The position numbers were made by a program, and so were the translations under genes. The notes below the pieces were generated by a model. The model searched no databases, was not told the origin of the DNA, and was given only the letters and a program-made list of their open reading frames with translations. Of a stretch of DNA of 59,199 nt, positions 43,717-53,503 are shown one piece after another (position 1 is the stretch's first letter; each line of letters begins with the position of its first letter). The DNA comes from Saccharopolyspora sp. NFXS83 (GTDB taxonomy: Bacteria > Actinomycetota > Actinomycetes > Mycobacteriales > Pseudonocardiaceae), in NCBI RefSeq assembly GCF_026241095.1, contig NZ_JAPFGB010000038.1, forward strand, positions 1-59,199, read 5' to 3'.

Positions 43717-44310
43717 ATGACCACCGAGAAGCACAACACCGCGATGGGTGGTGCGCACCGGTTCATCGGGCTGGCGGAGAACCTCGAACGTCACGCGGGC
43801 ACCCCCACGGCCGCGGAGCCGCCCAACGTGCGCGGCGAGAACCGCGGCTACGGGCTGGTGTTCTTCCACCTGGAGCAGTACCACCTGAGCACCGTGATCA
43901 GCTCGGGTCTGCGGTTCCAGCCGCTGGGCGCGGACCCGGCGCAGGAGCTGGCGTGCACCGTCTACAAGGAGCAGGCGGAAGCGGCCCGGCACCTGGTGGA
44001 CGTGACGTCCGAACTGCTGGTGCAGAGCGGCACGCACCTCGTGCCGGACCAGATCGTGCCGAACGAGAACCCGCTGCTGCCGGACACCGAGTTCTACGGC
44101 GTCCTGGCCAGCGGCCATCCGCTCTTCCCGCCGGAGTTCACCCGGTTCACCGACCCGGACGGCACCGAGCAGCTGCAGGTCTACACCCTGCTGCCGGTGA
44201 CCCTGGGCGAGTTGAACTACATCCTCGACAACGGGGTGACCGCGCTGCGCCAGCAGTGGGCCCGCTTCGAGGTCGACGTGTTCGACCTGGGCCGCCCCAG
44301 CGTCGCCTGA
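43717..44310 (+). CDS. Suppressor-of-fused-like (SUFU) domain protein, copy 1
   Basis: The 197-aa protein has the SUFU-like pattern: LVFFHLEQYHLSTVISSGLR, a central ELLVQSGTHLVPDQIVPNEN and the conserved tail LQVYTLLPVTLGELNYILDN. Bacterial SUFU proteins have no settled function and are often found near toxin-immunity loci. It resembles the protein at 55986-56543. Start ATG 43717 has GGAG nearby. No operon partner is evident. Confidence 0.7.
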   Translation: MTTEKHNTAMGGAHRFIGLAENLERHAGTPTAAEPPNVRGENRGYGLVFFHLEQYHLSTVISSGLRFQPLGADPAQELACTVYKEQAEAARHLVDVTSELLVQSGTHLVPDQIVPNENPLLPDTEFYGVLASGHPLFPPEFTRFTDPDGTEQLQVYTLLPVTLGELNYILDNGVTALRQQWARFEVDVFDLGRPSVA

Positions 44311-44497
44311 CGCTGCGCGGATCCGATCGCACCGGCCTCCCGCGGGGGGGGCGGCGCTTCGCGTCGCGCGGCCCACGATGGCACGCACCTTCCCGCGTCC
44401 GCTCGGGTCCGCGGGAAGGCCGCACGGGCGAGACGATGACGCGGTACCCGAGTGCGGGAGGAACGCCGTGGTGACGGCCGAGCCGGAAGGACCAGAC

Positions 44498-45493
44498 ATG
44501 ACCGCGAACGGGTCGACGATCAGCTTGGCCGAGCTCGACGCGGTCCGCGTGTACGGCCTGCCGATGCGCACCCGGTTCCGCGGCATCACCCGCAGGCAGG
44601 GCGTGCTGCTCGGCGGCCCCGCCGGGTGGGGCGAGTTCTGCCCGTTCGAGGACTACGACGACGCCGCGTCCGTGCCCTGGCTGGCCGCCGCCCTGGAAGC
44701 CTGCGCCGGTGACTGGCCGGAACCGGTGCGCGACCAGGTGCCGGTGAACTGCACGGTGCCCGCCGTGGACGCCGCGAAGGCGCACGCGATCGTCGCCGCC
44801 TCCGGCTGCACCACGGCGAAGGTCAAGGTCGCCGAACGCTCCCAGGCCGCCGCCGACGACGTCGAACGGGTCGCCGCGGTCCGGGACGCGCTGGGACCGT
44901 CCGGGGCGATCCGGGTGGACGCGAACGCCGCGTGGGACGTGGACACCGCCGTCGCCCGCATCGCGGAGCTGGACCGGGCCGCGGGCGGCCTCGAATACGT
45001 GGAGCAGCCGAGCCCGACGATCGAGGACCTCGCCGCGGTCCGCCGCAAGGTGCAGGTGCGCATCGCCGCCGACGAATCCATCCGCCGCGCCGAGGACCCG
45101 CTGAAGGTCGCGGTCGCCGAGGCCGCCGACGTCGCCGTGCTCAAGGCGGCCCCGCTGGGCGGGGTGCGGCGCGCGCTGCGGGTCGCGGAGGCGTGCGGGC
45201 TGCCGTGCGTGGTGTCCTCCGCCGTGGAGACCAGCGTGGGGCTCGCCGCGCAGCTCGCGCTGGCCGGGGCGCTGCCGGAGCTGCCGTTCGCGTGCGGGCT
45301 GGGGACCATGTCGCTGCTGGACGGGGACGTGGTCAGCGACTCGCTGGTGCCACGGGCAGGCGTGCTGCCGGTGCTGCGGCGCGCTCCGCTGCCGGACCCG
45401 GCGCGGGTCGCCGCCGCCACCCCCGGCGCCGATGATCAACGCCGCTGGCTCGACCGCCTGGTCCGCGTGCACACCCTCCTCACCACCCGCTGA
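44498..45493 (+). CDS. menC: o-Succinylbenzoate synthase
   Basis: The 331-aa enolase-superfamily enzyme has all the catalytic signatures: the KxK pair in TAKVKVAE, the three metal acids in RVDANAAWDVD, YVEQPS and RIAADESI, and the second general base lysine in VAVLKAAPLGG. It dehydrates SHCHC to o-succinylbenzoate in menaquinone synthesis. The family is promiscuous, and other men genes are absent from the window, so N-acylamino-acid racemase activity cannot be excluded. GGAAGG lies 7 nt before ATG 44498. Confidence 0.88.
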   Translation: MTANGSTISLAELDAVRVYGLPMRTRFRGITRRQGVLLGGPAGWGEFCPFEDYDDAASVPWLAAALEACAGDWPEPVRDQVPVNCTVPAVDAAKAHAIVAASGCTTAKVKVAERSQAAADDVERVAAVRDALGPSGAIRVDANAAWDVDTAVARIAELDRAAGGLEYVEQPSPTIEDLAAVRRKVQVRIAADESIRRAEDPLKVAVAEAADVAVLKAAPLGGVRRALRVAEACGLPCVVSSAVETSVGLAAQLALAGALPELPFACGLGTMSLLDGDVVSDSLVPRAGVLPVLRRAPLPDPARVAAATPGADDQRRWLDRLVRVHTLLTTR

Positions 45494-45520
45494 CCCATCC
45501 TCACCCGGCTCCGGATCGGA

Positions 45521-45840
45521 GTGAACGGACCGCTTGCCCAATCCCCTTGGACGAACGGTCCGCTCACCCCGTCCCGCTGAGCCCCCTCCACCCCACGCGG
45601 CAACTGGCCCGGGTGAACGGACCCTCTGCCCAAACCCGTTGGACGAACAGTCCGCTCACCCCGTCCCCACCGGCGAAACCACGCACCGCGGCGGCGAACT
45701 CGTCGAGTGAACGGACCGCTTGCCCAATCCCCTTGGACGAACGGTCCGCTCACTCGTTCCCGCGTCGGTGCTGCGGTGGTGGGCTCGGGTGGAGTGAACG
45801 GACCGCCTGCCCGATCCCGTTGGACGAACGGTCCGTTCAC
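45521..45840. repeat. Array of four 47-bp interrupted palindromes
   Basis: Copies lie at 45521-45567, 45613-45659, 45707-45753 and 45794-45840, separated by 45, 47 and 40 bp. Each starts GTGAACGGACCG (or GTGAACGGACCC) and ends with the near-complement CGGTCCGCTCAC around a conserved non-palindromic core (TGCCCAATCCCCTTGGACGA). Copies 1 and 3 are identical over all 47 bases; 2 and 4 differ at several positions. Intervening sequences are unrelated except for a shared CCCGTCCC after copies 1 and 2. The array fills the space between menC and the GNAT gene. Confidence 0.88.
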
Positions 45841-45882
45841 TCCCCTTCCGTCCTGGGGTGGGCGGGGTGGTTGGGTGGGGGG

Positions 45883-46560
45883 ATGACCGGCTCCGCGCAG
45901 TCCCTGCCCCACCTGGTCCGCTGCTGGCAGCGCGGCTGGGGCGTGGCGTGCGGGCTGGCTCCGGCGGACGAGGCGGACGGGGCGCTGCACGTGCTGTCCG
46001 GCAAACCGGGCCGCCACCTGGAGAGCCTCGTGCTCGACGCCGACGGGGACCCCGAGGCGCTGCGCGCGCTCGCCGCGCAGGTCGCCGGTTCACCCCACCC
46101 GGACTGGCTGGCGGTGCCGACGACCGCGCCGCAGGAGGTGGCGGAGGTGCTGGGTGAGGAAGGGCTCCGGCTCGCCGCCGAGCAGGAGCACTTCATGACG
46201 ATCGACCTGCGCGATCACCCGGACCTCCCGGTCACCGATCCGTACGCGGTGTCGCTCGACCGGGACGGGCCGATCCTCGACATCCGGGTCGTCGACGAGC
46301 ACGACCGCCCCGCCGCCCACGGCATCATGGTGGTGCTGGACGGGGTGGCCGTGGCGCACAACATCGCCACCTACCGCACGCACCGGCGGCGCGGCCTCGG
46401 CGGCGCGGTGATGAGCTCGCTCGTGCGCGAGGCGATCCGCTTCGGCGCCGAAACGGGCCTGCTCACCGCCAGCAGGCAGGGCCGCCACCTCTACTCGGCG
46501 CTGGGCTGGGCGAACCGCGCGGGCGTCGTCAGCGCGGGCACCCGCGAACCCCGCAAGTGA
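45883..46560 (+). CDS. GNAT-family N-acetyltransferase
   Basis: The 225-aa protein has a poorly conserved N-terminal half and a C-terminal GNAT core: GIMVVLDGVAVAHNIATYRT, the acetyl-CoA pyrophosphate loop HRRRGLGGAVMSSLVREA and the final LYSALGWANRAGVVSA. The acceptor is unknown. ATG 45883 lies about 40 bp after the repeat array, so that array may influence its expression. Confidence 0.85.
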   Translation: MTGSAQSLPHLVRCWQRGWGVACGLAPADEADGALHVLSGKPGRHLESLVLDADGDPEALRALAAQVAGSPHPDWLAVPTTAPQEVAEVLGEEGLRLAAEQEHFMTIDLRDHPDLPVTDPYAVSLDRDGPILDIRVVDEHDRPAAHGIMVVLDGVAVAHNIATYRTHRRRGLGGAVMSSLVREAIRFGAETGLLTASRQGRHLYSALGWANRAGVVSAGTREPRK

Positions 46561-46578
46561 CTCCGGGCCGACGTCCCC

Positions 46579-47505
46579 TCACGCCCTGCCGTGGCGACGG
46601 CGGCGGAGGCGGCGCAGCAGGAGGCCCACGACGAGCACGGCCGCGGCGACGGGCAGTGCGCGCTTGAGCACCGGGGTGCCCGCGGCGCCCAGCAGGTCGA
46701 TGGCCTCGTCGTTCGGCACCGTGCCACCGGTGATCACCGAGTCGGCTCGCTCGGCGGGGCGCTGGGCGGCGGTGGTGGAGGAGGCCACCGCATCGGCGGA
46801 TCCGGCCCGCTCCGACGCGGGCGAGGTGACCCGCCACGCGGGGGTGCGGCCGACCCGCGCGGCCTTCGCCGCGGCGGACGCCTCGGCCGGGTGCTCGCCG
46901 TTCGTCGACTGCCCGGCGGCGGACTTCGCCTCACCCGCCGCCTCGCCGGCCTTCGCGGCCTCACCCGACTTCGCGGCGTCGCCGGGTCGCCCCGCCTCGC
47001 CGGTCGTGCCCGACTTCGCCGCCTCACCCGGCCCGGTCGTGCCGGAGGCGGCGCCGGTGTCGTCGCCGGTGAGGCTCCGGGCCAGGTTGCCCGCGAACTG
47101 GTTCAAGATCTTGCCGCCGACCTCGGACATCAGGCCGCGCCCGAGCTGAGCCGGTTTCCCCGTCACCTTCAGATCCGTGTCGACCTGCGCCGAGGTGCCG
47201 TCCCCGTCCGCGGTGAGCGTCACGGTGACGGTGGCCGCCGCGGTGCCGTTGCCGCGGGAGTCCTTGCCGCTGGCGTCGATGACGACCCGGCGCCCCGCCT
47301 CGTCGACCTCCTTGAACGAGCCGGTCCCCTTGTACAGCAAGGAGATCGGGCCCAGCTTCACCTTCACCGAACCGGCGAAGTCGTTGCCCTCGGCGCTGCT
47401 GAGGGTGGCGCCGGGCATGCACGGGGCGACCCGCTCGGGGTCGATGATCGCCGGCCACGCCACGTCGACCGGGACCGGAACGGTGAAGTGGTGCTGCATC
47501 TGCAC
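46579..47505 (-). CDS. CoxG-like SRPBCC protein with C-terminal membrane anchor
   Basis: The 308-aa protein has an N-terminal SRPBCC/CoxG domain (about 1-150, FTVPVPVDVAWPAIIDPERV, CMPGATLSSAEGNDFAGSV, KVTGKPAQLGRGLMSEVGGK). An Ala/Gly/Glu-rich low-complexity linker (155-235) follows, then a C-terminal helix (LPVAAAVLVVGLLLRRLRRR) with a basic end. CoxG recruits CO dehydrogenase to the membrane in Afipia, and this protein probably tethers the molybdenum hydroxylase in the same way. GTG 47505 has GGAGG 9 nt upstream. It lies about 180 bp after coxM on the same strand. Confidence 0.85.
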   Translation of the reverse strand: MQMQHHFTVPVPVDVAWPAIIDPERVAPCMPGATLSSAEGNDFAGSVKVKLGPISLLYKGTGSFKEVDEAGRRVVIDASGKDSRGNGTAAATVTVTLTADGDGTSAQVDTDLKVTGKPAQLGRGLMSEVGGKILNQFAGNLARSLTGDDTGAASGTTGPGEAAKSGTTGEAGRPGDAAKSGEAAKAGEAAGEAKSAAGQSTNGEHPAEASAAAKAARVGRTPAWRVTSPASERAGSADAVASSTTAAQRPAERADSVITGGTVPNDEAIDLLGAAGTPVLKRALPVAAAVLVVGLLLRRLRRRRHGRA

Positions 47506-47684
47506 GGGACAAGTCCTCCAGGTAGATCGCCGCACGGTGTGCGGGGCGAAGCTCCGCGGGCGTGCGCGCCGGATGCGCACGGCGACGTGGCCCCGACCGG
47601 CGACCACCCGCGCCAGTCTCCCCGCGCACGCCGCCGTGCACCAGGGAGGCCGGTGCGCCGCACGACGCACCGACCCGTCCATTC

Positions 47685-48539
47685 CTACACCCCGGCGGCG
47701 GCGGACACCGCGCGCCCGGTGAGCACTTCGGCGAGGTGCTCCCGGTAGTCCACGTCGGCGCTCGCGTCGGCGGTGGGGCTGGTGCCTTCGGCGGCGTGCC
47801 GGGCGGCCTGCCTGATCGCGTCCGCGGTGGCCGGGGCTCCCACCAGCGCCCGTTCCACGCCGGAAGCGCGGATCGGGGTGGCGGCCATGTTGGTGAGCCC
47901 GACGCGCGCCTCTGCGATGGTGCCGCCGTCGACGCGGACTGCGGCGGCCACGCCGACCATCGACCAGGCCTGGGCGACCCGGTTGAACTTCTCGTAGTGC
48001 GCCGACCAGCCCGTCCACTTCGGCACCCGCACCTCCACCAGCAGTTCGTCCGGTTCGAGGGCGGTGGTGAAGAAGTCCACGAAGAACTCGGCGGCGGGCA
48101 CCGCACGACGCCCGCCGGGGCCGGCGAGCACCATCTCGGCGTCCAGCACCAGCGCGGGCGCGGGCAGGTCCCCGGCCGGGTCCGCGTGCGCGAGCGCCCC
48201 GCCGAACGTGCCGCGATGCCGCACCTGCGGGTCGGCGACGGTGCGGGTGGCCAGTTCGAGCAGCGGCAGGTGCTCGTGGACCAGCGGATCGCGGGTGATC
48301 TCGTGGTGGGTGGTCATGGCGCCGATGGCGATGCGGTCGCCGTCCGCGCGGACGCCGCGCAGCTCCGGGATCCGCCCCAGGTCGACGACGAGCTGCGGGT
48401 CGGCGAGCCGCATCCGCAGCACCGGCAGCAGGCTCTGCCCGCCGCCGAGCACCTTGGCCTCGTCACCGGCCTGCTGCAGCGCCAGCACCGCCTCTTCCAC
48501 TGTGGACGGTGCGACGTAGTCGAATGCCGCGGGGATCAT
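47685..48539 (-). CDS. Molybdenum hydroxylase FAD-binding medium subunit (CoxM-like)
   Basis: The 284-aa protein has the two FAD motifs of the family, AKVLGGGQSLLPVLRM near residues 29-44 and TVADPQVRHRGTFGGALAHA near 100-120. It carries electrons from the Fe-S subunit to the acceptor. The ATG at 48539 overlaps the large-subunit stop (ATGA), showing the order S-L-M within the operon. Confidence 0.92.
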   Translation of the reverse strand: MIPAAFDYVAPSTVEEAVLALQQAGDEAKVLGGGQSLLPVLRMRLADPQLVVDLGRIPELRGVRADGDRIAIGAMTTHHEITRDPLVHEHLPLLELATRTVADPQVRHRGTFGGALAHADPAGDLPAPALVLDAEMVLAGPGGRRAVPAAEFFVDFFTTALEPDELLVEVRVPKWTGWSAHYEKFNRVAQAWSMVGVAAAVRVDGGTIAEARVGLTNMAATPIRASGVERALVGAPATADAIRQAARHAAEGTSPTADASADVDYREHLAEVLTGRAVSAAAGV

Positions 48540-50965
48540 CGGGGCCCTCCCTGAGTCATCGAACCCATGCCGCCACCGGATTCCGGCGCGGTGGCACCGG
48601 AAGCGCGCGCCCCGGTGACGGCCCGCCACACCCGCTGCGGCGAGCAGGGCATCTCCACGTCGGTCACGCCGAACGGCCGCAGCGCGTCCACCACCGCGTT
48701 GACCACCGCCGGGGTGGAGGCGATCGTGCCCGCCTCTCCGACGCCCTTCACGCCCAGCGCGTTCGACGTCGCCCGCGTCTCGGTGCGGTCGGTGACGTAC
48801 TCCGGCAGGTCCACCGCGGACGGCACCAGGTAGTCCGCCAGCGTCGCCGTGGTGAGCGTGCCGCCCTCGTCGTAGACGGCTTCTTCGAACAGCGCCTGCG
48901 CGATGCCCTGCGCGAGCCCGCCGTGCACCTGCCCCTCCACGATGAGCGGGTTCACGACCGCGCCCACGTCGTCCACGCACGCGTACTTCCGGATCCGCAC
49001 CCGTCCGGTCTCGGTGTCCACTTCGACCGCGCACAGGTGGGTGCCGTGCGGGAACGAGAAGTTCTCCGGGTCGAAGGTCGCGTCGGCGTCCAAGCTGGGC
49101 TCGACGCCGTCCGGCAGGTCGTGCGCGGCGAACGCGGCCAGCGCCACCTCCCCCAGCGCCGTGGCCCGGTCGGTGCCGCGCACGCCGAACCGGCCCTCGG
49201 TGAACTCGACGTCGTCCTCGGCGCACTCCATCAGGTGGGCCGCGATCTTGCGGGCCTTGTCGATCACCTTGTCGGCGGCGGCGACCACCGCCATGCCGCC
49301 GACGGCCAGCGACCGCGAACCGTAGGTGTCGAGGCCCTTCGGCGAGCTCTGCGTGTCGCCGTGCAGCACCGCGATGTCCTCGAACGGGATGCCCAGGCGG
49401 TCGGCGACGATCTGGCTCCACGCCGTCTCGTGGCCTTGCCCGTGCGGCGAGACGCCGGTGACGACCTCGACCTTGCCGGTGGGCAGCACCCGGATCGCCG
49501 CGTGCTCCCAGCCGCCGGCACCGTAGGACAGCGAACCGAGCACGCGGGACGGGGCGAGGCCGCACATCTCGGTGAACGTGGAGATCCCGATGCCCAGCCG
49601 CACCGTCGCGCCGCGCCGCGCGCGTTCCGCCTGCTCCGCGCGCAGCTCGTCGTAGCCCAGCAGCTGCATCGCCTTGTCCGTCGCCGCCGCGTAGTCGCCC
49701 GAGTCGTAGGTCAACCCGGAGACCGTGTCGAACGGGAACTCGTCGCGCTCGATCCAGTTCTTGCGGCGCAGCTCCATCGGATCCATGCCGAGCTCGGCGG
49801 CGAGCTCGTCCATCATCCGCTCGATGCCGAACGTGGCTTCCGGGCGCCCCGCGCCGCGGTAGGCGTCGGTGGGGGTCTTGTTGGTGAACACGTTCGTGCA
49901 GCTGAACCGGTAGGCGGGGAACTTGTAGATCCCGTTGAACATGAACGCGCCCAGGATCGGCACGCCGGGCGTGACGAGCCGCAGGTACGCGCCCATGTCG
50001 GCCAGCAGCTCCACCTTCAGCCCGGTGACGGTGCCGTCCCGGCGGGCCGACAGCGACAGCCGCTGCACCTGGTCGCGGCCGTGGTGGGCGGCGACCATCG
50101 TCTCGGAGCGCGTCTCCGTCCACTTCACCGGCACGCCGAGCCTGCGGGCCAGCAGGAACGCGATGATCTCCTCCGGCGTCACCTGGAGCTTGCCGCCGAA
50201 CCCGCCGCCCACGTCGGGCGCGATGACCCGGACCTGGTGTTCCGGGACGCCCAGCGTCATCGCCAGCATCAGCCGCAGGATGTGCGGCACCTGGGTGGCC
50301 GACCACATCGTGAACTGCTCGCCGGTCGGGTCCACCACGACCGAGCGGGGTTCCATGAACGCGGGGATCAGCCGCTGCTGGCGGAACGTGCGGTCCACCC
50401 GCACTTCCGCGTCGGCGAGCGCGCGTTCCACGTCGCCACCGGTGCCCGCCTCGGCGGAGTCGAAGGTCCAAGTGGCACTGCGGTTCGTGCCGAGTTCTTC
50501 GTGCACCAGCGGGGAATCCGCGGCTGCGGCGGCGGTGATGTCGAGGACGACGGGCAGATCGTCGTAGTCCACGTCGATCGCGTCCAGCGCGTCGTGCGCC
50601 TCCGCGTCGCTGCGGGCGGCGACGACGGCGACGGCCTCACCGGCGAAGTGCACCGCGTCCACCGCCAGCGACGGTGCCTGCGGGGCCAGCATGTCCTCGG
50701 TGATGGGCCACGCGCACGGCAGGCTGCCCTGCTCGTCGGCGATGTCCCGGCCGGTGAGGACCGCGCGGACCCCGGGCATTCGGCGGGCGCGTTCGGTGTC
50801 GATCGAGGCGATCCGGGCGTGCGCGGCGGGGCTGCGCAGCACGGCGAGGTGCAGCATGCCCGGCAGCACCATGTTGTCGGTCCAGCGAGTGCGACCGGTG
50901 ATCAGCCGGGCGTCCTCCTTGCGCTTGCGGGGGCGGCCGAGTTCCGGCTCCGCGGTGGCGGTCAT
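48536..50965 (-). CDS. Form II CO-dehydrogenase-like molybdopterin-binding large subunit (CoxL-like)
   Basis: The 809-aa xanthine-dehydrogenase-family subunit has [20 protein letters not shown] at the start, the cofactor-binding GGGFGGK and the active-site glutamate in [10 protein letters not shown]. The active-site loop reads AYRGAGR, the form II signature. True CO dehydrogenases (form I) have AYxCSFR with the Cu-binding Cys. The substrate is therefore probably an aldehyde, purine or other heterocycle rather than CO. Both ends overlap neighbours by 4 nt. Confidence 0.93.
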   Translation of the reverse strand: MTATAEPELGRPRKRKEDARLITGRTRWTDNMVLPGMLHLAVLRSPAAHARIASIDTERARRMPGVRAVLTGRDIADEQGSLPCAWPITEDMLAPQAPSLAVDAVHFAGEAVAVVAARSDAEAHDALDAIDVDYDDLPVVLDITAAAAADSPLVHEELGTNRSATWTFDSAEAGTGGDVERALADAEVRVDRTFRQQRLIPAFMEPRSVVVDPTGEQFTMWSATQVPHILRLMLAMTLGVPEHQVRVIAPDVGGGFGGKLQVTPEEIIAFLLARRLGVPVKWTETRSETMVAAHHGRDQVQRLSLSARRDGTVTGLKVELLADMGAYLRLVTPGVPILGAFMFNGIYKFPAYRFSCTNVFTNKTPTDAYRGAGRPEATFGIERMMDELAAELGMDPMELRRKNWIERDEFPFDTVSGLTYDSGDYAAATDKAMQLLGYDELRAEQAERARRGATVRLGIGISTFTEMCGLAPSRVLGSLSYGAGGWEHAAIRVLPTGKVEVVTGVSPHGQGHETAWSQIVADRLGIPFEDIAVLHGDTQSSPKGLDTYGSRSLAVGGMAVVAAADKVIDKARKIAAHLMECAEDDVEFTEGRFGVRGTDRATALGEVALAAFAAHDLPDGVEPSLDADATFDPENFSFPHGTHLCAVEVDTETGRVRIRKYACVDDVGAVVNPLIVEGQVHGGLAQGIAQALFEEAVYDEGGTLTTATLADYLVPSAVDLPEYVTDRTETRATSNALGVKGVGEAGTIASTPAVVNAVVDALRPFGVTDVEMPCSPQRVWRAVTGARASGATAPESGGGMGSMTQGGPR

Positions 50966-51510
50966 GGGCGCGTCACCTCCGCCTGCTGCTCGCCGGTGCG
51001 CTGCCGCGGGGCGTCCTCGGTGTGCTCCATCGGTGGTCCGGCTCCCGGCCGCATCCGCTGCGCGGCGTCGCGAACGGCCCGGACGATGTTCTGGTAGCCG
51101 GTGCAGCGGCAGAGGTTGCCTTCGAGGCCCTCGCGGACCTGCTGGTCGTCCGGGTCCGGCGTCTCGGCGAGCAGGTCCAGCGACTGCATGATCATGCCGG
51201 GGGTGCAGAACCCGCACTGCAGCGCGTGGTTGTCGTGGAACGCCTGCTGCATCGGGTGCAGCTCGCCGTCGCGGGCGAGCCCTTCGATCGTGGTGATGTC
51301 GTGGCCGTCGGCTTGGACCGCCAGCACGGAACAGGATTTGACGCTGTGCCCGTCCAGGTGGACGGTGCAGGCTCCGCAGTTGCTGGTGTCGCAGCCGACG
51401 ACGGTGCCGACCTTGCCGAGCCGTTCGCGGAGGTGCTGGACGAGCAGGGTGCGGGGTTCGACGTCGTCGGTGTATTCGGTGCCGTCGACGTTGACGGTGA
51501 TGCGCGGCAT
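50962..51510 (-). CDS. Molybdenum hydroxylase [2Fe-2S] small subunit (CoxS-like)
   Basis: The 182-aa protein has the plant-type ferredoxin cluster [16 protein letters not shown] with a fourth Cys in VKSC, and the second cluster in the helical domain ([10 protein letters not shown] and [11 protein letters not shown]). A polar tail of about 25 residues is longer than usual. It passes electrons from the molybdenum site to FAD. It is first in the structural S-L-M set and overlaps the large subunit by ATGA. Confidence 0.94.
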   Translation of the reverse strand: MPRITVNVDGTEYTDDVEPRTLLVQHLRERLGKVGTVVGCDTSNCGACTVHLDGHSVKSCSVLAVQADGHDITTIEGLARDGELHPMQQAFHDNHALQCGFCTPGMIMQSLDLLAETPDPDDQQVREGLEGNLCRCTGYQNIVRAVRDAAQRMRPGAGPPMEHTEDAPRQRTGEQQAEVTRP

Positions 51511-51725
51511 CGGGCCTCCAGAGGACGGGCCGCGGGAGCGCGGGCGTTCAGGAACACGATGACCTCCTTCGAGTGACGGGGGTCACGTCCCCGAGCCTGC
51601 TACGCCACCTCGCCGCAGGCAACCCGGCTCCGCCCGCATGTCCGGGTGAACCCACGCGCCCCGACCGCTGAGATCACGACCCGGCCGCACACCGGGTCGT
51701 TGATCCGACGGCCCCGGAGAACCCG

Positions 51726-52265
51726 TCAGGAGAGAACGTTCTCAGGGGTCGGCTGGAGGGTTCCCACCCGGAGGTCCTTGATCTGGAGGCGCGGGTAGGG
51801 CTCGCCGGCTCCTTCGACCGCGGTGGGGGACTTCCCGGTCATGTCCGCCGGGGTCGCGTCGAAGCCGACGGCGGTGAAGTCGGTGTCGCCGTACTCGGCC
51901 CGCACTCCGGAGTAGGCGGTCGCGCCGGGTTCGAGCCGCTGGTCGCCCACCGGCGGGGTGGGGATCTCGACGTAGTCGGTCGGCACCTCGATCGGCGTGC
52001 CCTTCGCGGTCACGGGCGTCAGGTGCACCCAGCCGCCGAGCAGGCAGGACTGGTCGGAGGTGTTGCGCAGTTCCAGCAGGAACGAACCGGGTTCGGTCTG
52101 GGCGCGCAAGGTGACCGCGAAGTCCTCCCCCGAGCAGTTCGACGCGGAGACGTCCCGCGGCGCGGGGTTCCCCGGCCCGGTCGCGGCGGCCTGGCCGACT
52201 CCGGTGGTCAGCAGCGCCCCGGCGCACAGTGCGATGGCCGCGGTGGTGAAGCTCCGCTTCAGCAT
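51726..52265 (-). CDS. Secreted DUF4232-domain protein
   Basis: The 179-aa protein has a Sec signal peptide (about 1-28, AAIALCAGALLTTGVGQAAA) and a DUF4232 beta-sandwich: VSASNCSGEDFAVTL, FLLELRNTSDQSCLLGGWVH. Such proteins are common exported actinobacterial proteins of unknown function. GAAGGGG lies before ATG 52265. It interrupts the molybdenum hydroxylase cluster between the structural and maturation genes and may be unrelated to it. Confidence 0.8.
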   Translation of the reverse strand: MLKRSFTTAAIALCAGALLTTGVGQAAATGPGNPAPRDVSASNCSGEDFAVTLRAQTEPGSFLLELRNTSDQSCLLGGWVHLTPVTAKGTPIEVPTDYVEIPTPPVGDQRLEPGATAYSGVRAEYGDTDFTAVGFDATPADMTGKSPTAVEGAGEPYPRLQIKDLRVGTLQPTPENVLS

Positions 52266-52390
52266 TCGTTCGCCCCTTCTCGGAATTCCTTCGCGTGCAC
52301 TCCTCTCCTTGAGACGCACCGGATCCGCTCCGGTTGTCCGAACGCCGGTACGGAGCGCGGGACCGCTGGCCCTGAGCTCGCCGCCGGTGG

Positions 52391-53503
52391 TCAGCGGTGG
52401 ATCGGGCCTTCGGTCTCGGCGAGGCGGGCGCCTTGGCCACCCCAGCGCAGTGCGATCAGCTCAGCGGCGATCGAGACCGCGGTCTCCTCGGGGGTGCGGG
52501 CCCCCAGGTCCAGGCCGATCGGCGAGGACAGCCGGGCCAGGTCGGCTTCGGACACGCCGTTCTCGCGCAGCCGCCGCATCCGGTCGTCGTGGGTCCGCCT
52601 CGATCCCATCGCCCCGACGTAGCCGATCCGCTGCCGCAGCGCGAGTTCCAGCACGGGCACGTCGAACTTCGGGTCGTGCGTCAGGACCATCACCGCCGTC
52701 CGCGCGTCCAGCCGACCGGCCTCGGCCTCCGCGGCGAGGTACCGGTGCGGCCAGTCCACGACCACGTCGTCCACGCCGGGGAACCTGCTGCGGGTGGCGA
52801 ACACCGGCCGCGCGTCGCACACCGTCACCCGGTAGCCGAGGAACGAGCCGATGCGCGCCATCGCGGCGGCGAAGTCGATCGCGCCGAACACCAGCATCCG
52901 CGGCGGCGGCTCGAAGGAGTTCACGAACACCCGCATGCCCTCGCCGCGCCGCTGCCCCTCCGGCCCGTACTCCAGGACGCCGCTGCGCCCGCTGGCGAGC
53001 ATGCCCCGCGCGTCGTCGGCCACCGCGTCGTCGACGCGCCGCTCCCCGAGGCCGCCTCGGGTGCGTTCGTTCCACACCAGCAGGTGCGCCCCGATGCGGG
53101 CGGCGTCGGGGTGGTCGACGACGGTCGCCACCGCCACCGGTTCCTCCGCGCGCACCGATTCGGTCACCGCGTCGAAATCGGGGAACGAGTCGCGATCCAC
53201 CCGCTCCACGAACACGTCCAGGATGCCGCCGCAGGTCAGCCCCACGGCGAACGCGTCGTCGTCGCTGACGCCGTAGCGCTGCAACGCGGCGGGCTCCCCG
53301 TCGAGCGCCGCGGTGGCGCGTTCGTACACCGCACCTTCCACGCAGCCGCCGGAGACGCTGCCCACGGCCTCCCCCGCCTGGGTCACCAGCATCGATGCGC
53401 CCGGCGGACGCGGCGCGGACCGGAAGGTGGCCACCACGGTGCCGAGACCGACCGCCTCACCGGACTCCCACCGCTTGGCCACCTCATCGAGCACGTCACG
53501 CAC
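52391..53503 (-). CDS. XdhC/CoxI-family maturation protein
   Basis: The 370-aa protein has the XdhC/CoxI N-terminal motif (RSAPRPPGASMLVT, SVSGGCVEGAVYE) and the C-terminal Rossmann domain (MLVFGAIDFAAAMARIGSFL, GYRVTVCDARPVFAT, VGAMGSRRTHDDR). The family binds molybdenum cofactor and helps insert the sulfurated form into the large subunit. GTG 53503 has GGAGG 6 nt upstream and overlaps the end of the CoxE-like gene by 8 bases. Confidence 0.92.
   Translation of the reverse strand: MRDVLDEVAKRWESGEAVGLGTVVATFRSAPRPPGASMLVTQAGEAVGSVSGGCVEGAVYERATAALDGEPAALQRYGVSDDDAFAVGLTCGGILDVFVERVDRDSFPDFDAVTESVRAEEPVAVATVVDHPDAARIGAHLLVWNERTRGGLGERRVDDAVADDARGMLASGRSGVLEYGPEGQRRGEGMRVFVNSFEPPPRMLVFGAIDFAAAMARIGSFLGYRVTVCDARPVFATRSRFPGVDDVVVDWPHRYLAAEAEAGRLDARTAVMVLTHDPKFDVPVLELALRQRIGYVGAMGSRRTHDDRMRRLRENGVSEADLARLSSPIGLDLGARTPEETAVSIAAELIALRWGGQGARLAETEGPIHR

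Noticed and set aside
45521-45840. CRISPR array
   Set aside because: The repeat-spacer geometry is suggestive, but repeat length (47 bp) is at the upper limit, two of four copies diverge at several sites, intervening lengths vary (40-47), and no cas gene is in the window.
48536-51510. Aerobic CO dehydrogenase (form I)
   Set aside because: The active-site loop is AYRGAGR without the Cu-binding Cys, so annotation as CO dehydrogenase proper is not supported.
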